Virus record (IMG/VR): IMGVR_UViG_3300010371_000369
Span: 1-22,514 of that record
Length of the DNA stretch: 22,514 nt
Source: a virus
Strand: one strand, 5' to 3'
In this document: positions 7,897 to 14,531 of the stretch, in pieces
Layout: each line of letters starts with the position of its first letter
Numbering within the stretch: the stretch's first letter is position 1
Made by a program: the position numbers and the translations under genes
The notes under the pieces: model-generated
What the model was told of the DNA's origin: nothing
What the model saw: the letters and a program-made list of their open reading frames with translations, nothing else
Databases searched by the model: none

Positions 7897-8810
7897 CAGG
7901 CGTAGGCCCTTGCGGCCTCGACGGCGGATACCCGCTGGTGTAGGCGCCCCATGCCCCCGAGGATGTCGGAGATCGCGGAGGCGCTGATCCACTTCTTCCC
8001 ATCGGGGCCCGTCGCCACGTCGTGGGTCGGCAGTTCGTCAGCCATGACGCCGAGCCGCTGTCCCGGCGCCTGGCCCGGGGCCTGCGGGTCCTTGTATTTG
8101 AACTCCTTGGGCGCCAGCGAATCAAGGAATTCGTCGGACAGCTTGCCGCCGTCATGCACGTCCGTCTTGAGATCGGGGTCCGAGGCCGCGATCCCCTTGG
8201 CGATGCCGCCGGCGAGCTGCCCCATGGCCGCCTGATTCGCGGCGTTCGCTTGCACCTGCACCTGCTGCTGCCCCATTTGCGCGTTGAACGGCGCCTGGTT
8301 CGCGCTGTTGTAGGAGTTTGCGGCGTTGGCCGCGGATCCGGCCGCCGTGCTCTGGTTCTGCCCGGTGGCCGCCGCCAGCGTCTGGCGGGCCTGCTCCTGC
8401 TCCTGTGCGGCCTGCGCGGCACCGGCGGCCGTGGATGCGATCTGCGTCTGCTGCGCGCTCGACAGGCCGGCACGTAGCGCGTCGCCCGGATTGGTGCCCT
8501 CGAACGCGGCGGCCATGTTGACCGCGTTGCGGGAATTCGCGTCGGTCTGCTGGCGCATCAGGTTCGTCGCTGCGGTGGGCGCCCCGCTGGCCGCCTGGCG
8601 CAGCTGATCGATCGTCTGCTGCTGGTCGGCGTTCGCCGTCCCGAGCTGGCGCCCGGCGGTGGCATAGCCACTGTTCATGTTCCCCGCCGCCTGCATCAGG
8701 TTCCGGTACGCCGGGTTGGCGTCGGTGGCCAGGTTCGGCGGCGGCGCCGATGTGATCCCCAGCTTGTCCGTCACGTACCTGGCGTCGTCCAGCGGGTTCC
8801 ACCAGCTCAC
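7896..8810 (-). CDS. Gln/Ala-rich virion protein with C-terminal S74-type chaperone domain
   Basis: 304 aa. GTG start with AGGGGTG about four bases upstream. Residues 1-30 begin MSWWNPLDDARYVTDKLGI; residues 60-200 are Gln/Ala/Asn-rich and helical. The last 95 residues match the intramolecular chaperone (Peptidase_S74) pattern: ASDPDLKTDV at 209-218, then LAPKEFKYKDPQAPG, RLGVMADELP, GKKWIS and a closing helix GRLHQRVSAVEAARAYA. In characterised S74 proteins a Ser and a Lys five residues later cut the domain off after trimer folding; here S210 and K215 fit. The family is best known on tail fibres and spikes. Here the rest of the chain looks like an ejection protein, and the gene leads the ejection block. 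It could be a short tail appendage instead. Confidence 0.75.
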   Translation of the reverse strand: MSWWNPLDDARYVTDKLGITSAPPPNLATDANPAYRNLMQAAGNMNSGYATAGRQLGTANADQQQTIDQLRQAASGAPTAATNLMRQQTDANSRNAVNMAAAFEGTNPGDALRAGLSSAQQTQIASTAAGAAQAAQEQEQARQTLAAATGQNQSTAAGSAANAANSYNSANQAPFNAQMGQQQVQVQANAANQAAMGQLAGGIAKGIAASDPDLKTDVHDGGKLSDEFLDSLAPKEFKYKDPQAPGQAPGQRLGVMADELPTHDVATGPDGKKWISASAISDILGGMGRLHQRVSAVEAARAYA

Positions 8811-8836
8811 GGGGCACCCCTGCTCAGGCGTTCACC

Positions 8837-8864
8837 TTGACCGTCCACCCCTCGCGCTTACACC
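8837..8864 (+). promoter_or_regulatory. Possible promoter of the plus-strand lipoprotein pair
   Basis: TTGACC at 8837-8842, 16 bases, then TACACC at 8859-8864. The -35 matches the sigma-70 consensus at five of six bases, the -10 at only three. A start about seven bases on would fall at the ATG (8873), implying a leaderless or very short leader. The plus-strand pair is flanked by minus-strand genes, so it needs its own promoter somewhere here. This is a weak call. Confidence 0.3.
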
Positions 8865-8872
8865 CTGGAACC

Positions 8873-9250
8873 ATGCGAGTCACCATTTTTTGCGTCCTGG
8901 CGATGGCAATCGGGTGCGCGGACGGCGCGGTGGTCGACAACGGCGCCACCGGCGGATCGGGTGGCCAGGAAGCCACGGGTGGAGCCGCCGGGCACGTCAT
9001 GGCGATGACCGGCACCGGCGGTGCGACGCCCGTGGACTCCGGCACGGACACGGACCCGCCCGCCGATGCCGCGGCCGATCAGACGGTACGGTGCCCGGAA
9101 ACATTCACGTTCTGCACCAACGATCCGCGTGGCGTGCTGGGGCCCGGAACGTGCGCCAATTTGCAAACCGACATTTACAACTGCGGGGCGTGTTTTCACG
9201 CATGCGGGGGGGCCAACTTGGCCGGCTGCCAGGGCGGCGTTTGCCAGTGA
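8873..9250 (+). CDS. Cys-rich secreted lipoprotein of myxobacterial type (moron)
   Basis: 125 aa, opposite in strand to all virion genes. ATG at 8873 gives the signal MRVTIFCVLAMAIGC, with M-A-I-G-C as lipobox and Cys15 as the lipidation site; the 12-codon longer TTG start would spoil the signal. A Gly/Ala-rich linker follows (NGATGGSGGQEATGGAAG), then an acidic stretch (DSGTDTDPPADAAADQ). The C-terminal domain has eight cysteines in a pattern C..T.TFC...GTC.NLQTDIYNCGAC.HAC....C..GVC, enough for four disulfides. Gly-rich lipoproteins ending in NCGxC...C..GxC are frequent in Myxococcota surface proteomes as I know them. It overlaps the next gene by GTGA. Likely anchored in the host envelope during lysogeny or infection; receptor masking or superinfection exclusion is inference. 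Confidence 0.75.
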   Translation: MRVTIFCVLAMAIGCADGAVVDNGATGGSGGQEATGGAAGHVMAMTGTGGATPVDSGTDTDPPADAAADQTVRCPETFTFCTNDPRGVLGPGTCANLQTDIYNCGACFHACGGANLAGCQGGVCQ

Positions 9251-9465
9251 CCGATGCAGTCGCGGATAAACCGCGAAGGCGGCTGCTCGTGACCGCGTTC
9301 GCTGCCATCGGTCTGATCTGGACATGCTACGGCGGCATTCGCCTGATCGGGTTCCTTTTTGAGTGCCGAGAGATGTGCCTCGGAACGCCTAATCCGCTCA
9401 TTGGCCACAAGGTTCCGCCGGATGACATCGACCGGCTGCTGCAGACACCGATTCCACCTAAATGA
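9247..9465 (+). CDS. Small membrane protein coupled to the lipoprotein
   Basis: 72 aa. GTG start inside the GTGA stop overlap of the lipoprotein gene, so translation is probably coupled. The N-terminus MTDAVADKPRRRLL is basic just before a hydrophobic segment at about residues 14-38 (LVTAFAAIGLIWTCYGGI, IGFLF), giving one membrane pass with the N-terminus likely inside. The external part is short and carries two cysteines (ECREMCLG), then a Pro-rich end (IGHKVPPDDIDRLL...TPIPPK). The family is not recognised. Pairing with an exported lipoprotein on the minority strand suggests a two-part envelope module. Base composition looks lower in GC than the neighbours, which suggests separate origin. 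Confidence 0.6.
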   Translation: MTDAVADKPRRRLLVTAFAAIGLIWTCYGGIRLIGFLFECREMCLGTPNPLIGHKVPPDDIDRLLQTPIPPK

Positions 9466-9510
9466 CGGCCGTAAGCACTGTATATCTCACGCTTTGACGC
9501 GGCGTGTAGG

Positions 9511-9525
9511 TGTGACAGTGTCACA
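9511..9525. repeat. Perfect inverted repeat between converging genes
   Basis: TGTGACA-G-TGTCACA is a perfect 7-base inverted repeat with a single central base. It lies in the 65-base gap between the end of the plus-strand membrane protein gene and the end of the minus-strand nozzle gene. As RNA it could fold as a 6-base stem with a 3-base loop on either strand, but no T-run follows on either side. A bidirectional terminator is possible from the position; an operator-type dimer site is the alternative. Confidence 0.5.
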
Positions 9526-9530
9526 GCTTG

Positions 9531-12500
9531 CTACTGCCAGCGCTTCGCGGCCGTGAGCTTCTGGCCGGCGTTCTTGAAGCCGATCCAGGCCATCCAGCCA
9601 TCGAGGCGCACGCCGATGTCTCCGCTGGCGAGCAACAGCTGCAGCGAGAACGAGCCGCACTTCTGTCCGCGCGTTCTCGCCTCGTACTGGCCGCGCCCGA
9701 CGGAGACGGGTGAGATTGGGTTCGCGACGGGGGTGTCGCTGTCGTCGAAGTAGACGAACAGGCTCTCTTGCGGCCCCGCGCCCTCGCCGAGTAGGTCGAG
9801 CAGTAGCCGCACGCTGTAGAGGCGCATGTAGCCCCCCATTTCGGCGGGGCGGTACCAGACTGACCGGATCGCGCCCTGGTAGGGACTGGTCACGGCGGCC
9901 GGGTCATCGAGGTTTGCGTCGGTGCCCTCGGTCCACATCGTGCCGTCGGATCGGAACATGACGTCCTGGCTGGCGACGGTGAGCATGGCGATGGGCGTGT
10001 TGGCGACGGCCTGGAAGGTGTCGCGCACCCACAGGTTGTGCAGGCGGTCGAACACGTAGTGGCTGGCGGCCCCGAGGAAGCGGATCTCGTTCTTGGCGTC
10101 GTTGTAGGTTGCCGACAATAGCGTGTCGGGCGTATTTGCGTGCGGCTGCCCCAGGTACTGGTCGATCGGCATCCCAACGAAGTCGATCCCAAGGGAGCCG
10201 TTGAGGCGGTAGATCCCCTGGGAACTGCCGAAGTACACCTCGGATCCGGTCGACACGTAGGGCTGCCCCGACAGAAGGCCGACCTCCGACGATAGGCGCA
10301 CGGGCATGTACTGATTGCCGCCTCCGGTATTGTCGGGGCCGCCCTGGGGGACGTAGTAGATCCCCCGCGGCGACTTGAACAGGACGAGCTTATCGTCACA
10401 GGCGGCCATGCCGGTTAGCGGCCCGAGCTCGTCGGGCATGTCGAACCTGAACGACGATGGGAACTCTGGCGACGCCCCCTGGACGATCGGTTTCGAGTAC
10501 CAGACCTGCGTCGGAAAATCGCGGTCGATTCCCCATAGGCGACCGTCGAACAGAACGACGTGAGAGAACGCTGGGGTCACCGTGGCGGGCTGCTCGCCGA
10601 CATCTCCAGAGCTGAGCGCCGTGATGAGCTGCGTTCCGAGTTGGGCGTCGCTGAGCTCATCGGTGAACGAGATCGGGTTTGCGGGGTTCGATTGCTTCCA
10701 GGCGAGGAAATACACCGACCCGTTGCCGACCGTCCGATAGTATTTCACCGTGCGGACGCGCAGCGGAGACTCGAGCGGCGTCAAGGTGATTTTCACGTCG
10801 AATGCGGTCTGCGTTCCGGTGAGCGCGATCCACGCCGGAATGCTCGGGGTCGATCGCCAAACGTTGCCGGACTCATCGCTCATTTCGACCACGATGAGCG
10901 TGCCGTAGCTACTGTTCTGCGTGAGAGCGCCTCCGGCGCGCGGCGGCCCGAGCGTGGGCTGATACGGAAGTGCGCTGGCGCCGTGGCCCACGACCTGCTG
11001 GCCGTCGACCGTCTGCAGGAGCTGTCCCGCCGGCAAATAGGACGCGGAGGACGCCTTGAGGCCCCGGCCGAGGTTGACGCCGTTCGCCCCATTCAGGTGC
11101 AGGACGTCCCAGCGATCGACCGCGTACTGAAGCGGATTCGCGATCTGAGAAGCGGCTCCGGTGTCAAAGCGGGTGAGCCGGAAGAGGGGAAGCGAAAAGG
11201 CTCCTGCGCCGGTGCGCACCACCTGGACCTGCGCCCCCGGGAAGATAGACCCCGTCTTGTCGCAGCCGGCGGGCGGTCCGGCCTGCAGCGGGATCAGGCG
11301 GGCCTGCGGCTCGGAGAATTGATTGGCCACCGTGACGACGCCGCCGTACTCGAGTGCCATCTCGTAGAACGTGTGCTGAAAATCGGTTCCATTGGTGCCC
11401 TTGCCGCCGGACACGAACGTCGTGCCGGGCAAGCCGATGTGCAGGCCGGCGATCCAGTGCATGGCGTCGGTGCCGGGCTCGCGCCAGCCGTTCGAGTCGA
11501 TGTAGATTCCGGTGGCGTCGGGGATGATCTGCGAGGGCACGCCGACAGAAGCGGAGGTGACCATTTTGGTCGCCCAGATCCCGCCGGTGGCGGTCTGGAA
11601 CACGAGCACGGCGCCCTGCCCGGCGTTCACGGCGACGCCGGCAAATCCGGTAACGGTTACGCCCGCCAGTGATCCGACGTCCGATGTGGTGAGGACGGCA
11701 CCCGCGCTGCCGAACCTGGTCACCTGCTGGGCGTTCGGCGCCGCCGACGCCACCAGCCGTGTACCGGATCCGTCTGGATCTGGCAGGAGCTGCACGCATT
11801 GGGAGCCGACGGCGACGCCGACACCGGTAGACGTCACCGTGAGGACGGACGTCACCTCAAGAGCCTTCACGCGCCCAGCGGCACCCTGGTAGGCGACGGT
11901 GGCGGTGGCGCTCGCGCCGTAGATCACGGCGTCAAGCGACGAGCCCGCGGCCACGTCCGTCGAGATAAGGGTGACGCCAAAGTGGACGCCGTTGCCGCTG
12001 AACGTCTGGCCCCAGAGATTCGCCCCCTCGATCCAGAAGAGCGCGAACGTGCCCGGGGTGCCGGGGAAGTAGACGGCGCGCGGGCGGGTCGCGGTGGTGG
12101 TGAACGGCGTCCCGACGAACGTGAACGGCGTCCCGACGGACTTGTCCTCGCCCACCGTCTTGAAGAGCGCCGTGGCATTGGTGGGCGAGACGGCGGCCGC
12201 CCATGCGATGAGCTGGATGCCGTTGCCTTCGGCCAGCGTCACGAATGGCTGCGGGTTGTCGGTATATCCAACCTGATGGCGCGACCATACCGAAAGCGAC
12301 GCCTGTCCCGATCCTGACGCCGGCGGCGCGCCGCCGAACTGAGGCAGGAACTGCGGCGGGAGCGTCCACCGCGGGGACGCCGTCGGCGAGTAGAGGCGCG
12401 CGCAGGTGTTCGCGTCGGCGGAAGCCTCGGTGAGCGCGAGGATGCCGCCGCCTGGGAGCTCCACGGCGCGCACCACCTGCACGCCGCCGGTGATCTGGAT

Positions 12501-12671
12501 CGTGTCGTTGGGATCTTGCGCCCAGCCGTGGCGGCGGCGCCACTCGCCGGTGCGCTCCATCCGCACGTTGTCGAGCTGCAGGTGGGAGCCGGGCGCGGCG
12601 ACGAGCGGCGCGCTCTTGCCGTCCAGTCCTCCGGTGATCGGCAGGCGCACTCGCGTTTTCTGCAGCGGCAT
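9531..12671 (-). CDS. Tail nozzle / packaged-DNA stabilisation protein (P22 gp10-like type)
   Basis: 1046 aa. ATG start overlapping the upstream stop (TGATG). The N-terminus MPLQKTRVRLPITGGLDGKS then DNVRMERTGEWRRRHGW resembles the opening of podoviral nozzle proteins (PLxxGLD...NVRxxxTG). The chain is beta-rich throughout. Near residues 730-850 it has LWGIDRDFPTQVWYSKP, DDKLVLFKSPRGIYYVPQGG, EVYFGSSQGIYRLNG and FVGMPIDQYLG, propeller-like strands seen in P22 gp10 and T7 gp12-type tail tube proteins. It is longer than P22 gp10 (about 470 aa) and T7 gp12 (about 800 aa). It would close the tail below the adaptor and hold the DNA. It follows the adaptor gene by one short gene, the expected order. 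Confidence 0.8.
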   Translation of the reverse strand: MPLQKTRVRLPITGGLDGKSAPLVAAPGSHLQLDNVRMERTGEWRRRHGWAQDPNDTIQITGGVQVVRAVELPGGGILALTEASADANTCARLYSPTASPRWTLPPQFLPQFGGAPPASGSGQASLSVWSRHQVGYTDNPQPFVTLAEGNGIQLIAWAAAVSPTNATALFKTVGEDKSVGTPFTFVGTPFTTTATRPRAVYFPGTPGTFALFWIEGANLWGQTFSGNGVHFGVTLISTDVAAGSSLDAVIYGASATATVAYQGAAGRVKALEVTSVLTVTSTGVGVAVGSQCVQLLPDPDGSGTRLVASAAPNAQQVTRFGSAGAVLTTSDVGSLAGVTVTGFAGVAVNAGQGAVLVFQTATGGIWATKMVTSASVGVPSQIIPDATGIYIDSNGWREPGTDAMHWIAGLHIGLPGTTFVSGGKGTNGTDFQHTFYEMALEYGGVVTVANQFSEPQARLIPLQAGPPAGCDKTGSIFPGAQVQVVRTGAGAFSLPLFRLTRFDTGAASQIANPLQYAVDRWDVLHLNGANGVNLGRGLKASSASYLPAGQLLQTVDGQQVVGHGASALPYQPTLGPPRAGGALTQNSSYGTLIVVEMSDESGNVWRSTPSIPAWIALTGTQTAFDVKITLTPLESPLRVRTVKYYRTVGNGSVYFLAWKQSNPANPISFTDELSDAQLGTQLITALSSGDVGEQPATVTPAFSHVVLFDGRLWGIDRDFPTQVWYSKPIVQGASPEFPSSFRFDMPDELGPLTGMAACDDKLVLFKSPRGIYYVPQGGPDNTGGGNQYMPVRLSSEVGLLSGQPYVSTGSEVYFGSSQGIYRLNGSLGIDFVGMPIDQYLGQPHANTPDTLLSATYNDAKNEIRFLGAASHYVFDRLHNLWVRDTFQAVANTPIAMLTVASQDVMFRSDGTMWTEGTDANLDDPAAVTSPYQGAIRSVWYRPAEMGGYMRLYSVRLLLDLLGEGAGPQESLFVYFDDSDTPVANPISPVSVGRGQYEARTRGQKCGSFSLQLLLASGDIGVRLDGWMAWIGFKNAGQKLTAAKRWQ

Positions 12672-13213
12672 CAGGTCACCACCACGTTGAGGCCGCGCAC
12701 CTTCGCGGCGCCAGATCCGGCTTGTAGGGTCAGCTTCAGAAGGACGATGCCTCCCGGGTTCGGGATGGTGCCGCCGATCTCCTGCGCGCCGAACGTCGCC
12801 GACGCCTGCGCAGATGCCCCTACGAGCGTCCCCGTTGCGTCAGGCAGGCCCGTGGCGCCCAGCAGGCCACCAGCCCGCAGGCGGTACTGCGCCGTGCCGC
12901 CCGCGGACGCCGTGTAGAGCCCCGCGGTGATCGTCAGGGTCGACTTGGCGATGGCACCGGCCACCAGCGGGAAGCAGAGCTCGGGCGGTGCCCACTCGCT
13001 CGTCAGGGTGGTGGTGACGAGCTCCGACGTTGCCCACCCGGCGAGCGGGCCCCCGCCCCCGCCGCCCGTGATCGTCTCGTCGATGACCGTCTTGATGAAC
13101 TGCGTGAGGTTGCCGCCGGATGGCTTCTCGATCTTCTCGTAGAGCCCGACGAGCACGTCGAGCAGCTTGGCCGGGGTGGAGATCCCGGCCAGCGTCGGGC
13201 GACGGAAGCTCAC
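12671..13213 (-). CDS. Hypothetical 180-aa protein between adaptor and nozzle
   Basis: GTG start inside a GTGA overlap with the adaptor stop, preferred over an 81-base longer in-frame start inside the adaptor gene. Residues 1-50 are helical (STPAKLLDVLVGLYEKIEK; GNLTQFIKTVIDETI). A run of six glycines at about residues 50-55 then links to a beta-rich domain (WATSELVTTTLTSEWAPPEL; KSTLTITAGLYTASAGGTAQ; VLLKLTLQAGSG). A helical anchor joined by a flexible glycine hinge to a beta domain resembles head-tail decoration or small fibre proteins. I do not recognise a family. Confidence 0.75.
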   Translation of the reverse strand: MSFRRPTLAGISTPAKLLDVLVGLYEKIEKPSGGNLTQFIKTVIDETITGGGGGGPLAGWATSELVTTTLTSEWAPPELCFPLVAGAIAKSTLTITAGLYTASAGGTAQYRLRAGGLLGATGLPDATGTLVGASAQASATFGAQEIGGTIPNPGGIVLLKLTLQAGSGAAKVRGLNVVVT

Positions 13214-13881
13214 GGCGGCGCCCACATCCAGGGCGATCGGCGCCGCACGTCCTCGATCTTGTCGGGGTCGGCGCTGCGCTGGTCGGACGCCCATCGGCGC
13301 ACGCGACCGGCGATGCCCGCGTTCTGCGGGTCGCCCGGGATTCCGTAGCAGATCGCCACCATCTGGCCCGCGTCCGCCTCCTCCCTCGCAAGCGCCGCGA
13401 TCGTGGCGTCGTAGACAAGGAAGTCGGAAAACTGGTCGAGCTCGGCGTCAACCGAATCGGTGGGCGCGGCGAGCACGGGCGGCTGAGGGATGTAGTCGAG
13501 CGAGTAGACGCCAGCCGCGCGCTGCAGCGGCTCGATGATGAGGTTCGCGCCCGATGGCCGATAGCTGCGATCGTACTGCTGAGAGCCGGACTTGGCCCCC
13601 CACTTCGTCAGGTAGACCTGGCCGTCCGTGCCGGGGTTCAGCCGGACGAAACGGATCTCCATGAAGTCGGCAGGAAACGCCTGCGCCTGCTGTCCGGCGA
13701 CCAACGTGAACGGCAACGGCGTGAGCCGGAAGTCCTTGTTGACGGCGACCACCATCGCCCAGAGCTTCCGGTACGCGTCATTGATGAACTGGTCGAGCTC
13801 GGCGGCGGATAGGACCGTCGAGCCCGACACGTCATACAGCGTCTGCACCCGCTGCTCGAGGACCGACAGCGCGGTGGCCAC
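13210..13881 (-). CDS. Head-tail adaptor protein (SU10 / P22 gp4-like type)
   Basis: 223 aa. GTG start seven bases after the previous stop, with AGGAG upstream. The N-terminal helices (MATALSVLEQRVQTLYDVSG; SAAELDQFINDAYRKLWAMV) have the xLxxxxQxLxD...xxLxxxINxAYxxLW arrangement of phage adaptors of the SU10/P22 gp4 type. A central part with FPADFMEIRFVRL and a beta stretch (LIIEPLQRAAGVYSLDYIP) follows, then a helical end (FSDFLVYDATIAALAREEAD). It should dock under the portal and bind the nozzle. Gene order after capsid genes and before the nozzle agrees. Confidence 0.75.
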   Translation of the reverse strand: MATALSVLEQRVQTLYDVSGSTVLSAAELDQFINDAYRKLWAMVVAVNKDFRLTPLPFTLVAGQQAQAFPADFMEIRFVRLNPGTDGQVYLTKWGAKSGSQQYDRSYRPSGANLIIEPLQRAAGVYSLDYIPQPPVLAAPTDSVDAELDQFSDFLVYDATIAALAREEADAGQMVAICYGIPGDPQNAGIAGRVRRWASDQRSADPDKIEDVRRRSPWMWAPP

Positions 13882-13887
13882 GGGTGG

Positions 13888-14109
13888 TTACTCCTGTTCG
13901 TCCAGGGCCTTTTCGACGCACGCCTTGACGTAGTCGCTGAGGGCAGACTTCGCCTGCGCGCGGTCGCCCTCGTCCACGCCCAGCGCGTCGAACAGGTCGT
14001 TCGCGGCATTGTCCTCGACGTCACCGTAGGACGACATGGGCTTGTCGTCCCCGTCGTCGCCCTCGTCCCCCGACTTGCGCCGGGCGATCTGCTCCACCTC
14101 GGAGGCCAT
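13888..14109 (-). CDS. Small acidic hypothetical protein
   Basis: 73 aa, ATG start overlapping the previous stop as TGATG. Very acidic: DEGDDGDD near residues 15-22 and ending CVEKALDEQE. The second half (DLFDALGVDEGDRAQAKSAL, then SDYVKACVEKAL) looks helical, like a short helical bundle. No signal or membrane segment. Small acidic proteins in this position (after capsid genes, before the adaptor) are common but poorly defined; a head-assembly factor is possible. Confidence 0.7.
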   Translation of the reverse strand: MASEVEQIARRKSGDEGDDGDDKPMSSYGDVEDNAANDLFDALGVDEGDRAQAKSALSDYVKACVEKALDEQE

Positions 14110-14522
14110 CAGACGCCGTTCTCCACTTCGATGTCGAGAATGACCACCGCGCCGTTGGCGACGTCGGTCGCGGCTCCGGCGCTGCTCCGGAACTGCAGAG
14201 TGATCTGGCCGAGGGACGGCGTGCCGACCGCGCCTCCGGGGATCGGAACCGAACTGATGTTGTCCGTCTGCCAGTCCGGGACGACCGATCCGGTGTTGCC
14301 GATGAAGGTGGCCCCGATCGACGTGATGCGCTTGTACCCGCGGGGCAACTGGATCAGGTACTGACCCGCGGTGGCCTGCTTGGTGGCCACGACGCGCGAA
14401 TCGGCGTCCTGGCCGGCGATCGCACCGGCCGCCCCGATGAGCAGCCGGTGCGTGAACCCCTGCACGCCCTTCCGGTTGACGACACCGGCATAGGGGAACG
14501 GCAGGCTTGAGGTATTTCCCAT
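14109..14522 (-). CDS. Possible head decoration protein, 137 aa
   Basis: ATG start with AAGGAG six bases upstream, nine bases after the capsid stop. Small and beta-rich: MGNTSSLPFPYAGVVNRKGV, then FTHRLLIGAAGAIAGQD, and a C-terminal DVANGAVVILDIEVENGV. A middle segment KRITSIGATFIGNTGSVVPD also looks like strands. Small beta proteins coded directly after the major capsid gene are often capsid decoration or stabilising proteins. That role here rests on position and fold type only. Confidence 0.7.
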   Translation of the reverse strand: MGNTSSLPFPYAGVVNRKGVQGFTHRLLIGAAGAIAGQDADSRVVATKQATAGQYLIQLPRGYKRITSIGATFIGNTGSVVPDWQTDNISSVPIPGGAVGTPSLGQITLQFRSSAGAATDVANGAVVILDIEVENGV

Positions 14523-14531
14523 GTCGGCTCC

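Noticed and set aside
10560-11672. 370-codon plus-strand open frame inside the nozzle gene
   Set aside because: Arg/Gly/Asp-rich antisense shadow without motifs or a ribosome site.
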